DNA from: Melioribacteraceae bacterium
GTDB taxonomy: Bacteria > Bacteroidota > Ignavibacteria > Ignavibacteriales > Melioribacteraceae
DNA length: 64,000 bases
Direction of reading: 5' to 3'
Assembly (NCBI GenBank): GCA_030584085.1
Contig: CP129490.1
Location: forward strand, 1,645,511-1,709,510
This document shows positions 40,301 through 48,833 of the stretch, in pieces. Position 1 is the stretch's first letter. Every line of letters starts with the position of its first letter. The translations under genes and the position numbers were made by a program. The notes beneath the pieces were generated by a model. It did not search any database. It was not told the DNA's origin and was given only the letters and a program-made list of their open reading frames with translations.

Positions 40301-40561
40301 GAAAAAGTATATTGGCCATCGCAAAAGAAAAAACCGAATGTAATAGATTTAATTAAAGCCAAAGGAATTGATCTGGTTATAAACATTCCGAAGAGTTTCC
40401 AGGAAGAAGAATTGACAAACGATTATCTTGTTAGAAGATCGGCAGTGGATTATAAAATTCCTTTATTAACAAATCGTCAACTCGCAATGAGATTAGCAGA
40501 AGCACTCGAAAAATACACACCGGATTTTCTTCAAATTAAAAGCTGGGATGAATATCTTTAA
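37370..40561 (+). CDS. carB: Carbamoyl-phosphate synthase large subunit
   Basis: 1063 residues, full length. Two homologous ATP-grasp halves: the first with [29 protein letters not shown], the second beginning near [24 protein letters not shown]. An oligomerisation region lies between them and an MGS-like allosteric domain ends the protein ([16 protein letters not shown]). Ammonia from CarA, bicarbonate and two ATP yield carbamoyl phosphate. It follows carA by 92 bp and forms its operon. Confidence 0.97.
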   Translation: [1063 protein letters not shown]

Positions 40562-41092
40562 AGCATAATTCAGTAGTTAGAAGTCAGAAGCCGGAATTGA
40601 AGCTAGCGCTTTATTTTCGTTTCCCATTATTCCATCGTTCCATCGTTCCATCATTCCACTTATCAGCAATCCAAAAATCCATCAATCAATAAATCTTGAG
40701 CATTTTAGGGCGAAATCCCGATGATTTCCAATCGGGACAATATTCCCAAACCAATATCACCCCTTCAGGGTTCATGAAAGTTTTTTTCATTTGTTGTTAT
40801 AAATGTTTCACCCCTAACGGGGTTTCCATTTATCCAACTGAATTCGCTAATTCATCAATCCGCAAATCCATAAATCCAATAATCCTTTACTCTTACAATC
40901 CATCAATCCAATAATCCATAAATCCATAAATCCAACAATCCGTTAATCCGCAAATTCGCTAATTCGCAAATTCCTAATCCTCTAATTTTTGAATTAAATT
41001 TTGTTGCTAAAATTGCGTCAAACATCTATATTTGTAACTCGTTTGTTTTGCAAATGAGACGTTCTTACCATATTGTTGGTAATAACCAATTT
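40562..41092. other. Intergenic region with degenerate simple repeats
   Basis: No gene. It contains many AATCCATAAATCC / CCATCAATCC words and two hairpins (CACCCCT...GGGGTTT type) near 40755-40830. These low-complexity features are unlike the flanking coding sequence. The last part should hold the promoter of the tRNA operon. Confidence 0.55.
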
Positions 41093-41178
41093 GCCGGGGT
41101 GGCGGAATTGGTAGACGCACAGGACTTAAAATCCTGTGGGCGCTCGCGCCCGTGCCGGTTCGACTCCGGCCCTCGGTA
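41093..41178 (+). tRNA. tRNA-Leu(UAA)
   Basis: 86 nt with a long variable arm (GGGCGCTCGCGCCC), anticodon stem CAGGA / TCCTG with loop CTTAAAA (anticodon TAA), T loop TTCGACT and acceptor GCCGGGG / CCTCGGT. Class II architecture and anticodon agree. Confidence 0.95.
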
Positions 41179-41256
41179 CTCTTCAGTTTGAAGGTTAGAA
41201 AGTTTGAAAGTTATAAAGTCTTTATAACTTTCAACTTTTTACTTTCAACTGGATCC

Positions 41257-41331
41257 GGGTTCTTAGCTCAGTTTGGTTAGAGCGTCTGCTTGACGTGCAG
41301 AAGGTCATAGGTTCGAATCCTATAGAACCCA
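41257..41331 (+). tRNA. tRNA-Val(GAC)
   Basis: 75 nt: acceptor GGGTTCT / AGAACCC, anticodon stem TCTGC / GCAGA with loop TTGACGT (anticodon GAC), T stem and loop TAGG-TTCGAAT-CCTA, discriminator A. It follows tRNA-Leu by 78 bp and is transcribed together with it, then ends in the terminator at 41387. Confidence 0.94.
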
Positions 41332-41386
41332 CTGACATTTATAAATGATTCGTTTTCGATTTTTCTATTGAATCAAAATTCAAATT

Positions 41387-41409
41387 CGGAGTTTGCTCCG
41401 TTTTTTTTT
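41387..41409 (+). terminator. Terminator of the tRNA-Leu/tRNA-Val unit
   Basis: CGGAG-TTTG-CTCCG followed by nine T residues. Because it lies inside a longer reading frame of thrS, it shows that translation starts after it, at 41425. Confidence 0.85.
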
Positions 41410-41424
41410 ATTCGGATGTTCTGT

Positions 41425-43359
41425 ATGAATGATATAATTAAAATAACTTTTCCCGATGGTTCCGTTAAAGAATTTGAAAAAGGAATTACTCCTTATCAAA
41501 TTGCCGAATCAATTTCCGGAAGATTAGCTAAGGAAGCATTAGTCGCTAAAGTTGATGGGGTCGTAAGAGATTTAAATACTGTCATAAATAATGATGCTAA
41601 ACTACAAATTCTTACTTTCAACGATGATGATGGTAGACATACTTATTGGCATTCTTCATCTCACTTAATGGCGCATGCAGTTAAAGCTTTATACCCGGAA
41701 GCTAAGTTTGGTGTTGGTCCCGCTATTGACGGTGGATTCTATTATGATATCGATATCAATACTCAATTGACCGAAGAAGATCTCCCAAAAATTGAAGCAA
41801 AAATGATGGAGATTGCTGCAGAAGATAAACCGTTCGAAAGGGAAGAAGTTAAGAAAGATAAAGCAGTAAAAATTTATGAAGAAGTCGGTGATAACTATAA
41901 ATTAGAAATCATCGAAGATCTTAACGAAGATGAAGAAATTATAAGCATCTATAAAGAAGGTGATTTCACGGATCTATGTACCGGTCCTCATATTCCTTCG
42001 GCTGGATTAATAAAGAATGTCAAATTATTAAGTGTCTCCGGTTCTTATTGGCGTGGTGATGAAAAACGTCAACGTTTACAAAGAATTTACGGAATCACAT
42101 TCCCAAAAAAGAAAATGCTTGATGATCATCTTGCACTTTTAGAAGAAGCGAAGAAAAGAGATCACCGCAAACTTGGTAAACAATTAGATTTATTCAGCGT
42201 TCATGATGAAGGTGGTGCTGGACTAATTTATTGGCATCCGAAAGGAGCCAGAATTAGAAACACCGTAGAAAATTTCTGGCGCGAAGCTCATCAAAAACAT
42301 GGCTATGATTTATTATATTCTCCTCATATCGGAAAATCATCGTTATGGGAAATAAGCGGTCATCTTGGTTTTTACAAAGAGAGTATGTACTCTCCGATGA
42401 AAATTGATGACCAAGATTATTATGTGAAGCCGATGAACTGTCCGTTTCATATAATGATCTACAAATCAAACTTAAGATCTTATCGTGAACTTCCATTACG
42501 GTGGGCAGAACTTGGTACTGTTTATAGATATGAGAAAAGTGGTGTGCTCCATGGTCTTTTAAGAGTTCGTGGATTTACTCAAGATGACGCACATATATTC
42601 TGTGCGCAAGAACAAGTTGAATCGGAAATTATCGAAGTAATTCGTTTCTGTTTATTTGTCTGGAATTCATTTGGTTTCAAAGATCTGAAGTATTATGTAT
42701 CAACAAAACCTGAAAAGTCGGTTGGTGAAGATAAGTTATGGGATTTAGCTACAGAATCACTTAAAAAAGCCTTAGATCATGAATCTCTTCCTTACGAAGT
42801 TGACGAAGGTGGCGGAGCATTTTACGGACCGAAAATTGACATAAAAATTAAAGATGCACTCAATCGTGAATGGCAAATGAGTACAATTCAATTTGATTTT
42901 AATTTGCCAGAACGCTTTGATATGACATATATTGGTGAGGACGGTAAAGAACACAGACCGTTTATGGTTCACCGTGCTTTACTCGGTTCACTTGAAAGAT
43001 TTTTTGGCGTAATGGTTGAACATTACGGCGGAGCATTCCCAACATGGCTTGCTCCCGTTCAAGCTGCGGTAATTCCGGTTTCCGAAAAATTCTTGGATTA
43101 TGCAAGAGATGTGAAAAACAAGTTAAAAGAACAAGGTTTATTCGTCGAACTCGATGAGCGTAATGAGAAAATAGGATATAAAATTAGAGATTGGGAAACT
43201 CAGAAAGTGCCTTATATGTTAATTGTTGGCGAAAAGGAAGTTTCTGCTAATACGGTTTCTGTTAGAAAACATGGACAAGGCGATCAAGGTTCGGTTGACT
43301 TAAATAAATTTATATCAGATATTAACGACGAAATAAAAAACAAAACAATTAACAATTAG
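41425..43359 (+). CDS. thrS: Threonyl-tRNA synthetase
   Basis: 644 residues from the ATG at 41425 (MNDIIKITFPDGSVKEFEKG). TGS domain at 1-65, editing domain with HSSSHLMAHAV, class II catalytic core with MNCPFH (zinc Cys), YRYEKSG and RGFTQDDAHIF, and an anticodon-binding domain at the end (APVQAAVIPVSEKF...LDERNEKIGYKIRDWE). First gene of the translation block, ending 11 bp before infC. Confidence 0.97.
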   Translation: MNDIIKITFPDGSVKEFEKGITPYQIAESISGRLAKEALVAKVDGVVRDLNTVINNDAKLQILTFNDDDGRHTYWHSSSHLMAHAVKALYPEAKFGVGPAIDGGFYYDIDINTQLTEEDLPKIEAKMMEIAAEDKPFEREEVKKDKAVKIYEEVGDNYKLEIIEDLNEDEEIISIYKEGDFTDLCTGPHIPSAGLIKNVKLLSVSGSYWRGDEKRQRLQRIYGITFPKKKMLDDHLALLEEAKKRDHRKLGKQLDLFSVHDEGGAGLIYWHPKGARIRNTVENFWREAHQKHGYDLLYSPHIGKSSLWEISGHLGFYKESMYSPMKIDDQDYYVKPMNCPFHIMIYKSNLRSYRELPLRWAELGTVYRYEKSGVLHGLLRVRGFTQDDAHIFCAQEQVESEIIEVIRFCLFVWNSFGFKDLKYYVSTKPEKSVGEDKLWDLATESLKKALDHESLPYEVDEGGGAFYGPKIDIKIKDALNREWQMSTIQFDFNLPERFDMTYIGEDGKEHRPFMVHRALLGSLERFFGVMVEHYGGAFPTWLAPVQAAVIPVSEKFLDYARDVKNKLKEQGLFVELDERNEKIGYKIRDWETQKVPYMLIVGEKEVSANTVSVRKHGQGDQGSVDLNKFISDINDEIKNKTINN

Positions 43360-43370
43360 AGAGGTATTTC

Positions 43371-43898
43371 ATCGCCCAAACAAATCACAGAGTAAACCGG
43401 GATATAAGAGTACCGCAAGTTAGAGTTATTGATCCCGAAGGAAATCAACTTGGAATCTTAACTCCGCAAGAAGCTTTAAAAGAAGCTGAAAAAAGAGGAC
43501 TTGATTTAGTTGAAATCGCGCCTCTTGCAAAACCTCCGGTTTGCAAAATTATTGATTATGGTAAATTTATTTATGAACAGCAGAAGAAAGAAAAATTAGC
43601 TAAAAAAAATACTCAAACGACTGTTCTTAAAGAAATTAGACTTCACCCTAATACTGATACACATGATGTTAACTTTAAAGTTCGTCATGCTGAAAAATTC
43701 TTAGCCGATAACAACAAAGTTAAGGTTGCTGTTATTTTTAAAGGCAGAGAATTGGCTTATAAAGAACAAGGTGAAGAACTGTTAAAAGAATTTATCAGTC
43801 ATCTTGAAGATGTAGCTAAAATTGAACAAGAAATAAAATTTGAGGGTAGAACGATGTTTACTATTCTAGCACCTCAAAAAAGTAAATCAAAAAAATAA
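43371..43898 (+). CDS. infC: Translation initiation factor IF-3, AUC start
   Basis: 175 residues. The frame begins with ATC, nine bases after GAGAGG, and reads IAQTNHRVNRDIRVPQVRVIDPEGNQLG at its N terminus. It has the IF-3 core RGLDLVEIAPLAKPPVCKI IDYGKF and the C-domain KFRVRHAEKFL-type motif (here VNFKVRHAEKFL). IF-3 discriminates against non-AUG starts, and its own gene uses one to control its level; AUU or AUC is well known in this gene. It precedes rpmI and rplT. Confidence 0.92.
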   Translation: MAQTNHRVNRDIRVPQVRVIDPEGNQLGILTPQEALKEAEKRGLDLVEIAPLAKPPVCKIIDYGKFIYEQQKKEKLAKKNTQTTVLKEIRLHPNTDTHDVNFKVRHAEKFLADNNKVKVAVIFKGRELAYKEQGEELLKEFISHLEDVAKIEQEIKFEGRTMFTILAPQKSKSKK

Positions 43899-43913
43899 TA
43901 GGAAGGTGTTACA

Positions 43914-44105
43914 ATGCCTAAAATGAAAAGTAATCGCGGAGCTTCTAAGACCTTCAAGAAAACAGGTTCCGGTAAGATCAAAAGAAACAAGGCTTTTAAA
44001 GCCCACATTCTTACCAAGAAGACAACAAAAAGAAAAAGGAACTTGAGAAAAGCTACTTTAGTGGCTGCTTCCGATTCAAAACGTGTTAAAATAATGATTC
44101 AATAA
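43914..44105 (+). CDS. rpmI: Ribosomal protein bL35
   Basis: 63 residues, the usual length. Typical start [33 protein letters not shown] and KRKRNLRK in the second half. AAGGTG lies just upstream. It sits between infC and rplT as in most bacteria. Confidence 0.97.
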   Translation: MPKMKSNRGASKTFKKTGSGKIKRNKAFKAHILTKKTTKRKRNLRKATLVAASDSKRVKIMIQ

Positions 44106-44119
44106 GGAGTTGAAGAACT

Positions 44120-44467
44120 ATGCCTAAAACAAGTAACAACGTAGCCTCCAGAGAACGTAGACGTAAAGTTCTTAAAGCGGCTAAAGGTAATTGGGGTGCG
44201 CGAAGTAAGGTTTATACCGTCGCCAAAAATACCGTTGAAAAAGGTTTATCCCATGCCTACAGAGATCGTAAACTCAAAAAAAGAGTTTATAGAAGATTGT
44301 GGATCGCCAGAATTAATGCTGCTGCCAGAATGAATGGTACCACATATTCAAAATTAATCCATGCTCTTAATGATAAAGGTGTGGATATAAACAGAAAAGT
44401 CCTTGCTAATTTAGCTTTAGAAAATCCGCAGGCTTTCTCTGAAATAGTTAAATTTACAATGAACTAG
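44120..44467 (+). CDS. rplT: Ribosomal protein bL20
   Basis: 115 residues, full length. Typical patterns VASRERRRKVLKAAKGNWGARSKVYTVAKNTVEKGLSHAYRDRKLKKR and LWIARINAAARMNG. It binds 23S rRNA early in 50S assembly and in some bacteria represses the infC-rpmI-rplT operon. AAGGAG ribosome-binding site. Followed by a terminator-like hairpin. Confidence 0.97.
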   Translation: MPKTSNNVASRERRRKVLKAAKGNWGARSKVYTVAKNTVEKGLSHAYRDRKLKKRVYRRLWIARINAAARMNGTTYSKLIHALNDKGVDINRKVLANLALENPQAFSEIVKFTMN

Positions 44468-44471
44468 TTTT

Positions 44472-44515
44472 TACCCTCTTCGGGGATTTATTATTCTTAT
44501 TTCCCCAAGAGGGTA
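44472..44515 (+). terminator. Terminator-like hairpin after rplT
   Basis: TACCCTCTT / AAGAGGGTA outer arms with an inner GGGGA / TTCCCC pair, followed by TTTCTTTATATT. It separates the ribosomal protein genes from pheST. Confidence 0.75.
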
Positions 44516-44541
44516 TTTCTTTATATTAACGGATATGACTT

Positions 44542-45531
44542 ATGCAGGATCGAATTAAAGAACTAGAACAACAATTCAACTCAGAGTTAGCGCAAGTATC
44601 AAATCTTAAATCACTCGAAGAACTTCGTATCAAATTTCTCGGCAGAAAAGGTTCAATCACCGCATTGTTTGATGAATTCAAAGAACTGCCTCGAGAAGAA
44701 AAACCCAAATACGGACAAGTTCTAAATCAGCTTAAAAATTCTACCCAAAACAGTTTTGATGAAAAGAAAAATTTATTAAGTGAAAAAGAAAAATCACAGA
44801 AGGAATTTGTTGATTTATCTTTGCCTGGAATTAAAAATAAAATTGGTACAAAACACATACTTACGCAGACTCTCGATGAAATGAAATCAATCTTTAAAGT
44901 TCTCGGTTTTTCTGTCTATGAAGGTCCGGAACTTGAATCTGATTATTATAATTTCGAAGCACTAAATTTCCCCGATGATCATCCCGCTCGTGATATGCAG
45001 GATACCTTTTTCGTGAACAAAGATTTTTTGCTGCGGACTCATACTTCACCGGTTCAAATTAGATTGATGCAAAATAAGAAACCACCTCTTCGTGCAATTA
45101 TGCCGGGTAAGGTTTTTAGAAATGAAGCAATAAGTGCTAAAAGTTATTGTCTGTTTCATCAACTTGAAGGACTTGTTGTAGATACCGACGTAACATTTGC
45201 CGAACTGAAAGCAACGGTTGTTCATTTTGTAAAACAATTTTTTGGTGAAGATGTAAAGTATAGATTTCGTCCAAGTTTCTTCCCGTTTACCGAACCAAGT
45301 GCAGAAGTTGATATTTGGTGGCAGCCGACTGGTAAAGAAGGTAGATGGCTTGAAATAATGGGCTGCGGAATGGTTGATCCAAATGTTCTCGAAAATTGCG
45401 GAATTGATTCCGAAAAATATACCGGTTACGCATTCGGTATGGGTGTCGAAAGAACTGCAATGCGTAAGTACGGAATAGATGATATTCGTACATATTTTGA
45501 TAATGATAAACGATTTCTTGTACAATTCTAA
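44542..45531 (+). CDS. pheS: Phenylalanyl-tRNA synthetase alpha subunit
   Basis: 329 residues. N-terminal coiled coil (RIKELEQQFNSELAQVSNLKSLEELRIKFLGRKGSI), then the class II core with HILTQTLDEMKSIFKVLGF, FDSGPE-type EGPELESDYYNFEALNFPDDHPARDMQDTF, FRNEAISAKSYCLFHQLEGLVVD, and GMGVERTAMRKYGIDDIR at the end. Forms an alpha2-beta2 enzyme with PheT, whose gene starts 14 bp later. Confidence 0.97.
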   Translation: MQDRIKELEQQFNSELAQVSNLKSLEELRIKFLGRKGSITALFDEFKELPREEKPKYGQVLNQLKNSTQNSFDEKKNLLSEKEKSQKEFVDLSLPGIKNKIGTKHILTQTLDEMKSIFKVLGFSVYEGPELESDYYNFEALNFPDDHPARDMQDTFFVNKDFLLRTHTSPVQIRLMQNKKPPLRAIMPGKVFRNEAISAKSYCLFHQLEGLVVDTDVTFAELKATVVHFVKQFFGEDVKYRFRPSFFPFTEPSAEVDIWWQPTGKEGRWLEIMGCGMVDPNVLENCGIDSEKYTGYAFGMGVERTAMRKYGIDDIRTYFDNDKRFLVQF

Positions 45532-45545
45532 TTGTGGAGTAAGTT

Positions 45546-47948
45546 GTGAAAGTTTCACTTAAATGGTTATCCGAATACATTGATCTTAGTGATATCTCAG
45601 TTGAAGAAGCCGCTGAAATAATTACTAAAGCCGGACTGGAAGTCGATGAAATAATTGATAACAGAAAAGTTTTCCAAAACTTTGTTGTTGGTTATGTTAA
45701 AGAGAAAAAGAAACATCCCAACGCAGATAAACTTTCTTTATGTGTTGTCAATGATGGAAATGAAGATTTTAATGTGGTCTGCGGTGCTCCAAATGTTGAT
45801 GCCGGACAAAAAATCGCCTTCGCAAAAGTTGGAGCAATTATTCCGAACGGTCAATTTGAAATTAAAAAAGCTAAAATTCGTGGTGAAGTTTCTTTGGGTA
45901 TGATTTGTTCAGAAAGTGAACTCGGTATTAGTGATAATCATGATGGAATTATTGTGCTCGATCCTTCATTAAAGGAGGGGACTGATTTAGCTAAAGCACT
46001 TGGACTTGATGATGTAACTTTTGAAATTGATCTAACTCCAAATAGAGCTGATGCATTAAGTCATATCGGTATTGCTAGAGATTTAGCAGCTTCACTTAAT
46101 CGCCAATTCAAATTACCTCATTTCCAATTGAACGAAATTGAAGATGAATCTTCATCGTTTGCAAAAGTTTCTATAGAAGATGCCGAAGGTTGCCCACGTT
46201 ATATCGGCAAAGTTGTCCGTGATGTCAAAGTTCAAGAGTCTCCGGAGTGGTTAAAGAAAAAATTAACAAGTATTGGTTTGCGACCAATTAATAATGTTGT
46301 TGATGTTACAAATTTTGTCCTCTATGAAATAGGTCAACCTTTGCACGCATTTGACCTTGATGTACTCGAAGGAAATGAAATAGTAGTGCGCCAAGCCGGA
46401 AACGATAAAAAGTTTATCACACTCGATTCGAAAGAAAGAGAATTAGAAAATAATGACTTAATGATTTGTGATAAGCACAAACCCGTTGCAATTGCCGGAA
46501 TAATGGGTGGAGAAAATTCCGAAGTTACCACAAAGACAAAAAATATTTTGATTGAGTCAGCTTATTTTAATCCGTCAAGAGTTAGAAAAACTGCAAGAAG
46601 ATTGGCTCTTTCAACAGATGCGTCATACAGATTCGAACGCGGAACCGATATTGAAATTACACTATGGGCCGCACAAAGAACTGCACAATTAATTGCTGAA
46701 CTTGGAAACGGTAAAATCTGCAAAGGTGAGCTTGATGTTTATCCAATTAAATTTACTCCAAAAGTTGTTGATCTTAGGTTTGCCAGATTGAATAAAATTT
46801 TGGGATTTGAAATTGATTCAAGTAAAGCGACAGATATAATTAAAAATCTCGGTATAAAAGTATTAACAGTCGATGAAGAAAAATTGACTGCGGAAATTCC
46901 GGCTTTTAGACCGGATATCGAAAGAGAAATTGATCTTATTGAAGAAGTCGCAAGAATAAATGGTTATGATAATATTCCCGATTTCGATCATATAAAAGTT
47001 GCACTTGATAAACATATCGATCAATCAAAATATGTTGATGAACTTAGGAATAAATTAACAGCACTCGGTTTCAATGAAATTGTTACAAATAGTTTATTAA
47101 ATGAAGATAGAGCAAACCTTTTCGGTAAACCGATCAGTTTAATGAATCCGCAAAGTAAAGAAATGTCACATTTGCGTACATCATTAATTCCCGGAGCATT
47201 GACAACAATTTCAAATAATTTAAAAGTAAGAGAAAATAATCTATCGCTTTTTGAGATCGGTCATACTTTTCAAAATATCGGTAAAGGTGTTATTAAATCA
47301 TTTGATGATATAGCAGAAAATGAAATGCTGCTAATGGTTCAAACAGGTAAATTAATAGAAGATGAATGGTACGCTAAAAATAATGATTCATCACTGTTTA
47401 GTCTTAAAGGATCAATTGAAGAACTTTTCAGTAAATTGAAAATCTTAACAAATCTTGATGTAAATCTTGAAGCAAGCAAAGAAAATTCAAAAAATATTTT
47501 TACATATTTATACAAAACTAAAATAGTCTGTTCAATTGGTGAGCTAGATCAAAAACTACTCAAGTTGTATGATATCGAGCAGCAAGTATTCTTCGCTGAA
47601 ATAAACATCGGCATATTGAAATCAATTGAATTAGAGGAAAAGAAGTTTTCACCACTATTAAAATTTCCTAAAATTATACGTGATTGCGCTTTTGTGCTTG
47701 ATCAGAAAATCGTAACATCTGACGTCGAAAAAACAATTTACCAGGGCAGTTCTAAACTATTGAAAAATATAAAGTTATTCGATATCTTTGAAAGTGATAG
47801 CTTAGGTGAGGGTAAAAAAAGTCTTGCATTTCAGTTAGAGTACTTTGATCAAAATAGAACATTAACTGAAGAAGAAGTAGAAAAAGATTTTTGGAACGCT
47901 ATCGAAACTGTAAAAACAAAATTTAACGCTCAATTGCGTGGAGGCTAA
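45546..47948 (+). CDS. pheT: Phenylalanyl-tRNA synthetase beta subunit
   Basis: 800 residues, GTG start. It has the tRNA-binding (EMAP-like) domain near 40-150, B3/B4 editing domain, B5 domain, catalytic-like core and a C-terminal FDX-ACB anticodon-binding domain (KFPKIIRDCAFVLDQKIVTSDVEKTI). Its length is usual. It follows pheS closely. Confidence 0.96.
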   Translation: MKVSLKWLSEYIDLSDISVEEAAEIITKAGLEVDEIIDNRKVFQNFVVGYVKEKKKHPNADKLSLCVVNDGNEDFNVVCGAPNVDAGQKIAFAKVGAIIPNGQFEIKKAKIRGEVSLGMICSESELGISDNHDGIIVLDPSLKEGTDLAKALGLDDVTFEIDLTPNRADALSHIGIARDLAASLNRQFKLPHFQLNEIEDESSSFAKVSIEDAEGCPRYIGKVVRDVKVQESPEWLKKKLTSIGLRPINNVVDVTNFVLYEIGQPLHAFDLDVLEGNEIVVRQAGNDKKFITLDSKERELENNDLMICDKHKPVAIAGIMGGENSEVTTKTKNILIESAYFNPSRVRKTARRLALSTDASYRFERGTDIEITLWAAQRTAQLIAELGNGKICKGELDVYPIKFTPKVVDLRFARLNKILGFEIDSSKATDIIKNLGIKVLTVDEEKLTAEIPAFRPDIEREIDLIEEVARINGYDNIPDFDHIKVALDKHIDQSKYVDELRNKLTALGFNEIVTNSLLNEDRANLFGKPISLMNPQSKEMSHLRTSLIPGALTTISNNLKVRENNLSLFEIGHTFQNIGKGVIKSFDDIAENEMLLMVQTGKLIEDEWYAKNNDSSLFSLKGSIEELFSKLKILTNLDVNLEASKENSKNIFTYLYKTKIVCSIGELDQKLLKLYDIEQQVFFAEINIGILKSIELEEKKFSPLLKFPKIIRDCAFVLDQKIVTSDVEKTIYQGSSKLLKNIKLFDIFESDSLGEGKKSLAFQLEYFDQNRTLTEEEVEKDFWNAIETVKTKFNAQLRGG

Positions 47949-48263
47949 TTGCCCGAATCCACTAAATATGATTTTTTTATGGATGAGCTTTCATCTTTAG
48001 AAAAGCAGATCTATAAATTTTTACAAAAAAATTCAGACACGACAGAAGAGAATAAAGCTCTTCAAAAAAGAATTAAACAATTAGAAAAAGAAAATGAGGT
48101 ATTAAAACTAAAAGTAGACGATATAGAAGTGAAATTAAATAATGCTTTCATCGATACTGAAAATTCGCAATTCAGCGGATTGTTTAACGATGAAGAAAAG
48201 ATTCAACTTAAAAACAAGATAAACGATTTAATAACAAAAATTGATTTTCATTTACGCTCTTAA
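47949..48263 (+). CDS. Coiled-coil protein between pheT and zapA
   Basis: 104 residues, TTG start touching the pheT stop. Largely coiled coil (SLEKQIYKFLQKNSDTTEENKALQKRIKQLEKENEVLKLKVDDIEVKLNN). Positioned before zapA, it could be a small division-associated protein, but no family is recognised. The start is uncertain because of the TTG. Confidence 0.65.
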   Translation: MPESTKYDFFMDELSSLEKQIYKFLQKNSDTTEENKALQKRIKQLEKENEVLKLKVDDIEVKLNNAFIDTENSQFSGLFNDEEKIQLKNKINDLITKIDFHLRS

Positions 48264-48293
48264 AAAATTTGTTTGTATGGCGGAAGTGATATA

Positions 48294-48590
48294 ATGACCG
48301 AAAAAAAGAAGCTGAAATTAAAAATATTTGATAAAGAATATTCTCTCTTAGTAGAAAACGAAGAAATTGCTACCGAGTTAGCTAAGTATGTTAATAATGT
48401 AATGACCGAAACTAAGGAAGAATTGCCTGATCAACCAACTGAAACTATCGCAATTATTGCATCGCTTAACATAGCTTATGATCTCTTTGTTGAGAAAAAT
48501 AAATTTAGAGAATTCAGTATACAGGCTACAGATAAAATCAAAAAAATTAAGCTTCTTTTAAACGACTCCGAAGTTATATCCTCTCCATAA
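48294..48590 (+). CDS. zapA: Cell division protein ZapA
   Basis: 98 residues from the ATG at 48294, preceded by GGAAG; the longer TTG frame is not needed. ZapA pattern: LKLKIFDKEYSLLVENEEIATELAKYVNNVMTE followed by TIAIIASLNIAYDLF and a coiled-coil tail. It bundles FtsZ filaments at midcell. A 6S-type RNA follows it, as in many bacteria. Confidence 0.88.
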   Translation: MTEKKKLKLKIFDKEYSLLVENEEIATELAKYVNNVMTETKEELPDQPTETIAIIASLNIAYDLFVEKNKFREFSIQATDKIKKIKLLLNDSEVISSP

Positions 48591-48598
48591 TATTTTAC

Positions 48599-48804
48599 GC
48601 CGCATAACCGGTTGGACAAAAGGAAGAACTAACATTATAACAACCAGGGTTATTGACTCACGGCGTGTATTACAGGCCTCGGTAAGTTCCGAATAACATC
48701 GGGATGAGTCACCATTTGGTGGTCAGTGGAAGTAAAAAGCGTCGGGCAGTTTCCCGCATTGTCCATTTGAGTTCTTCTCTTTTGAAAAACCGGCTCTGTG
48801 CGGC
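48599..48804 (+). ncRNA. ssrS: 6S RNA candidate
   Basis: A 206-nt transcript-sized stretch between zapA and rny folds as one long hairpin. GCCGCA (48599) pairs with TGCGGC at the end, ACCGGTT with AAACCGG, and CAAAAGGAAGAACT with AGTTCTTCTCTTTTG. An internal GACTCA / TGAGTC pair and a large central unpaired region fit the promoter-mimic design by which 6S RNA sequesters sigma70 polymerase. The zapA-linked location is the most common one. Confidence 0.75.
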
Positions 48805-48833
48805 TCCTTATATATCCGTATAGTGGAGGAAAC

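Noticed and set aside
41368-41424. Longer N terminus of thrS
   Set aside because: It would be translated from across the terminator of the tRNA unit and does not resemble the family.
45046-45558. 170-residue minus-strand ORF over pheS
   Set aside because: It lies in the antisense frame of a clear pheS gene.
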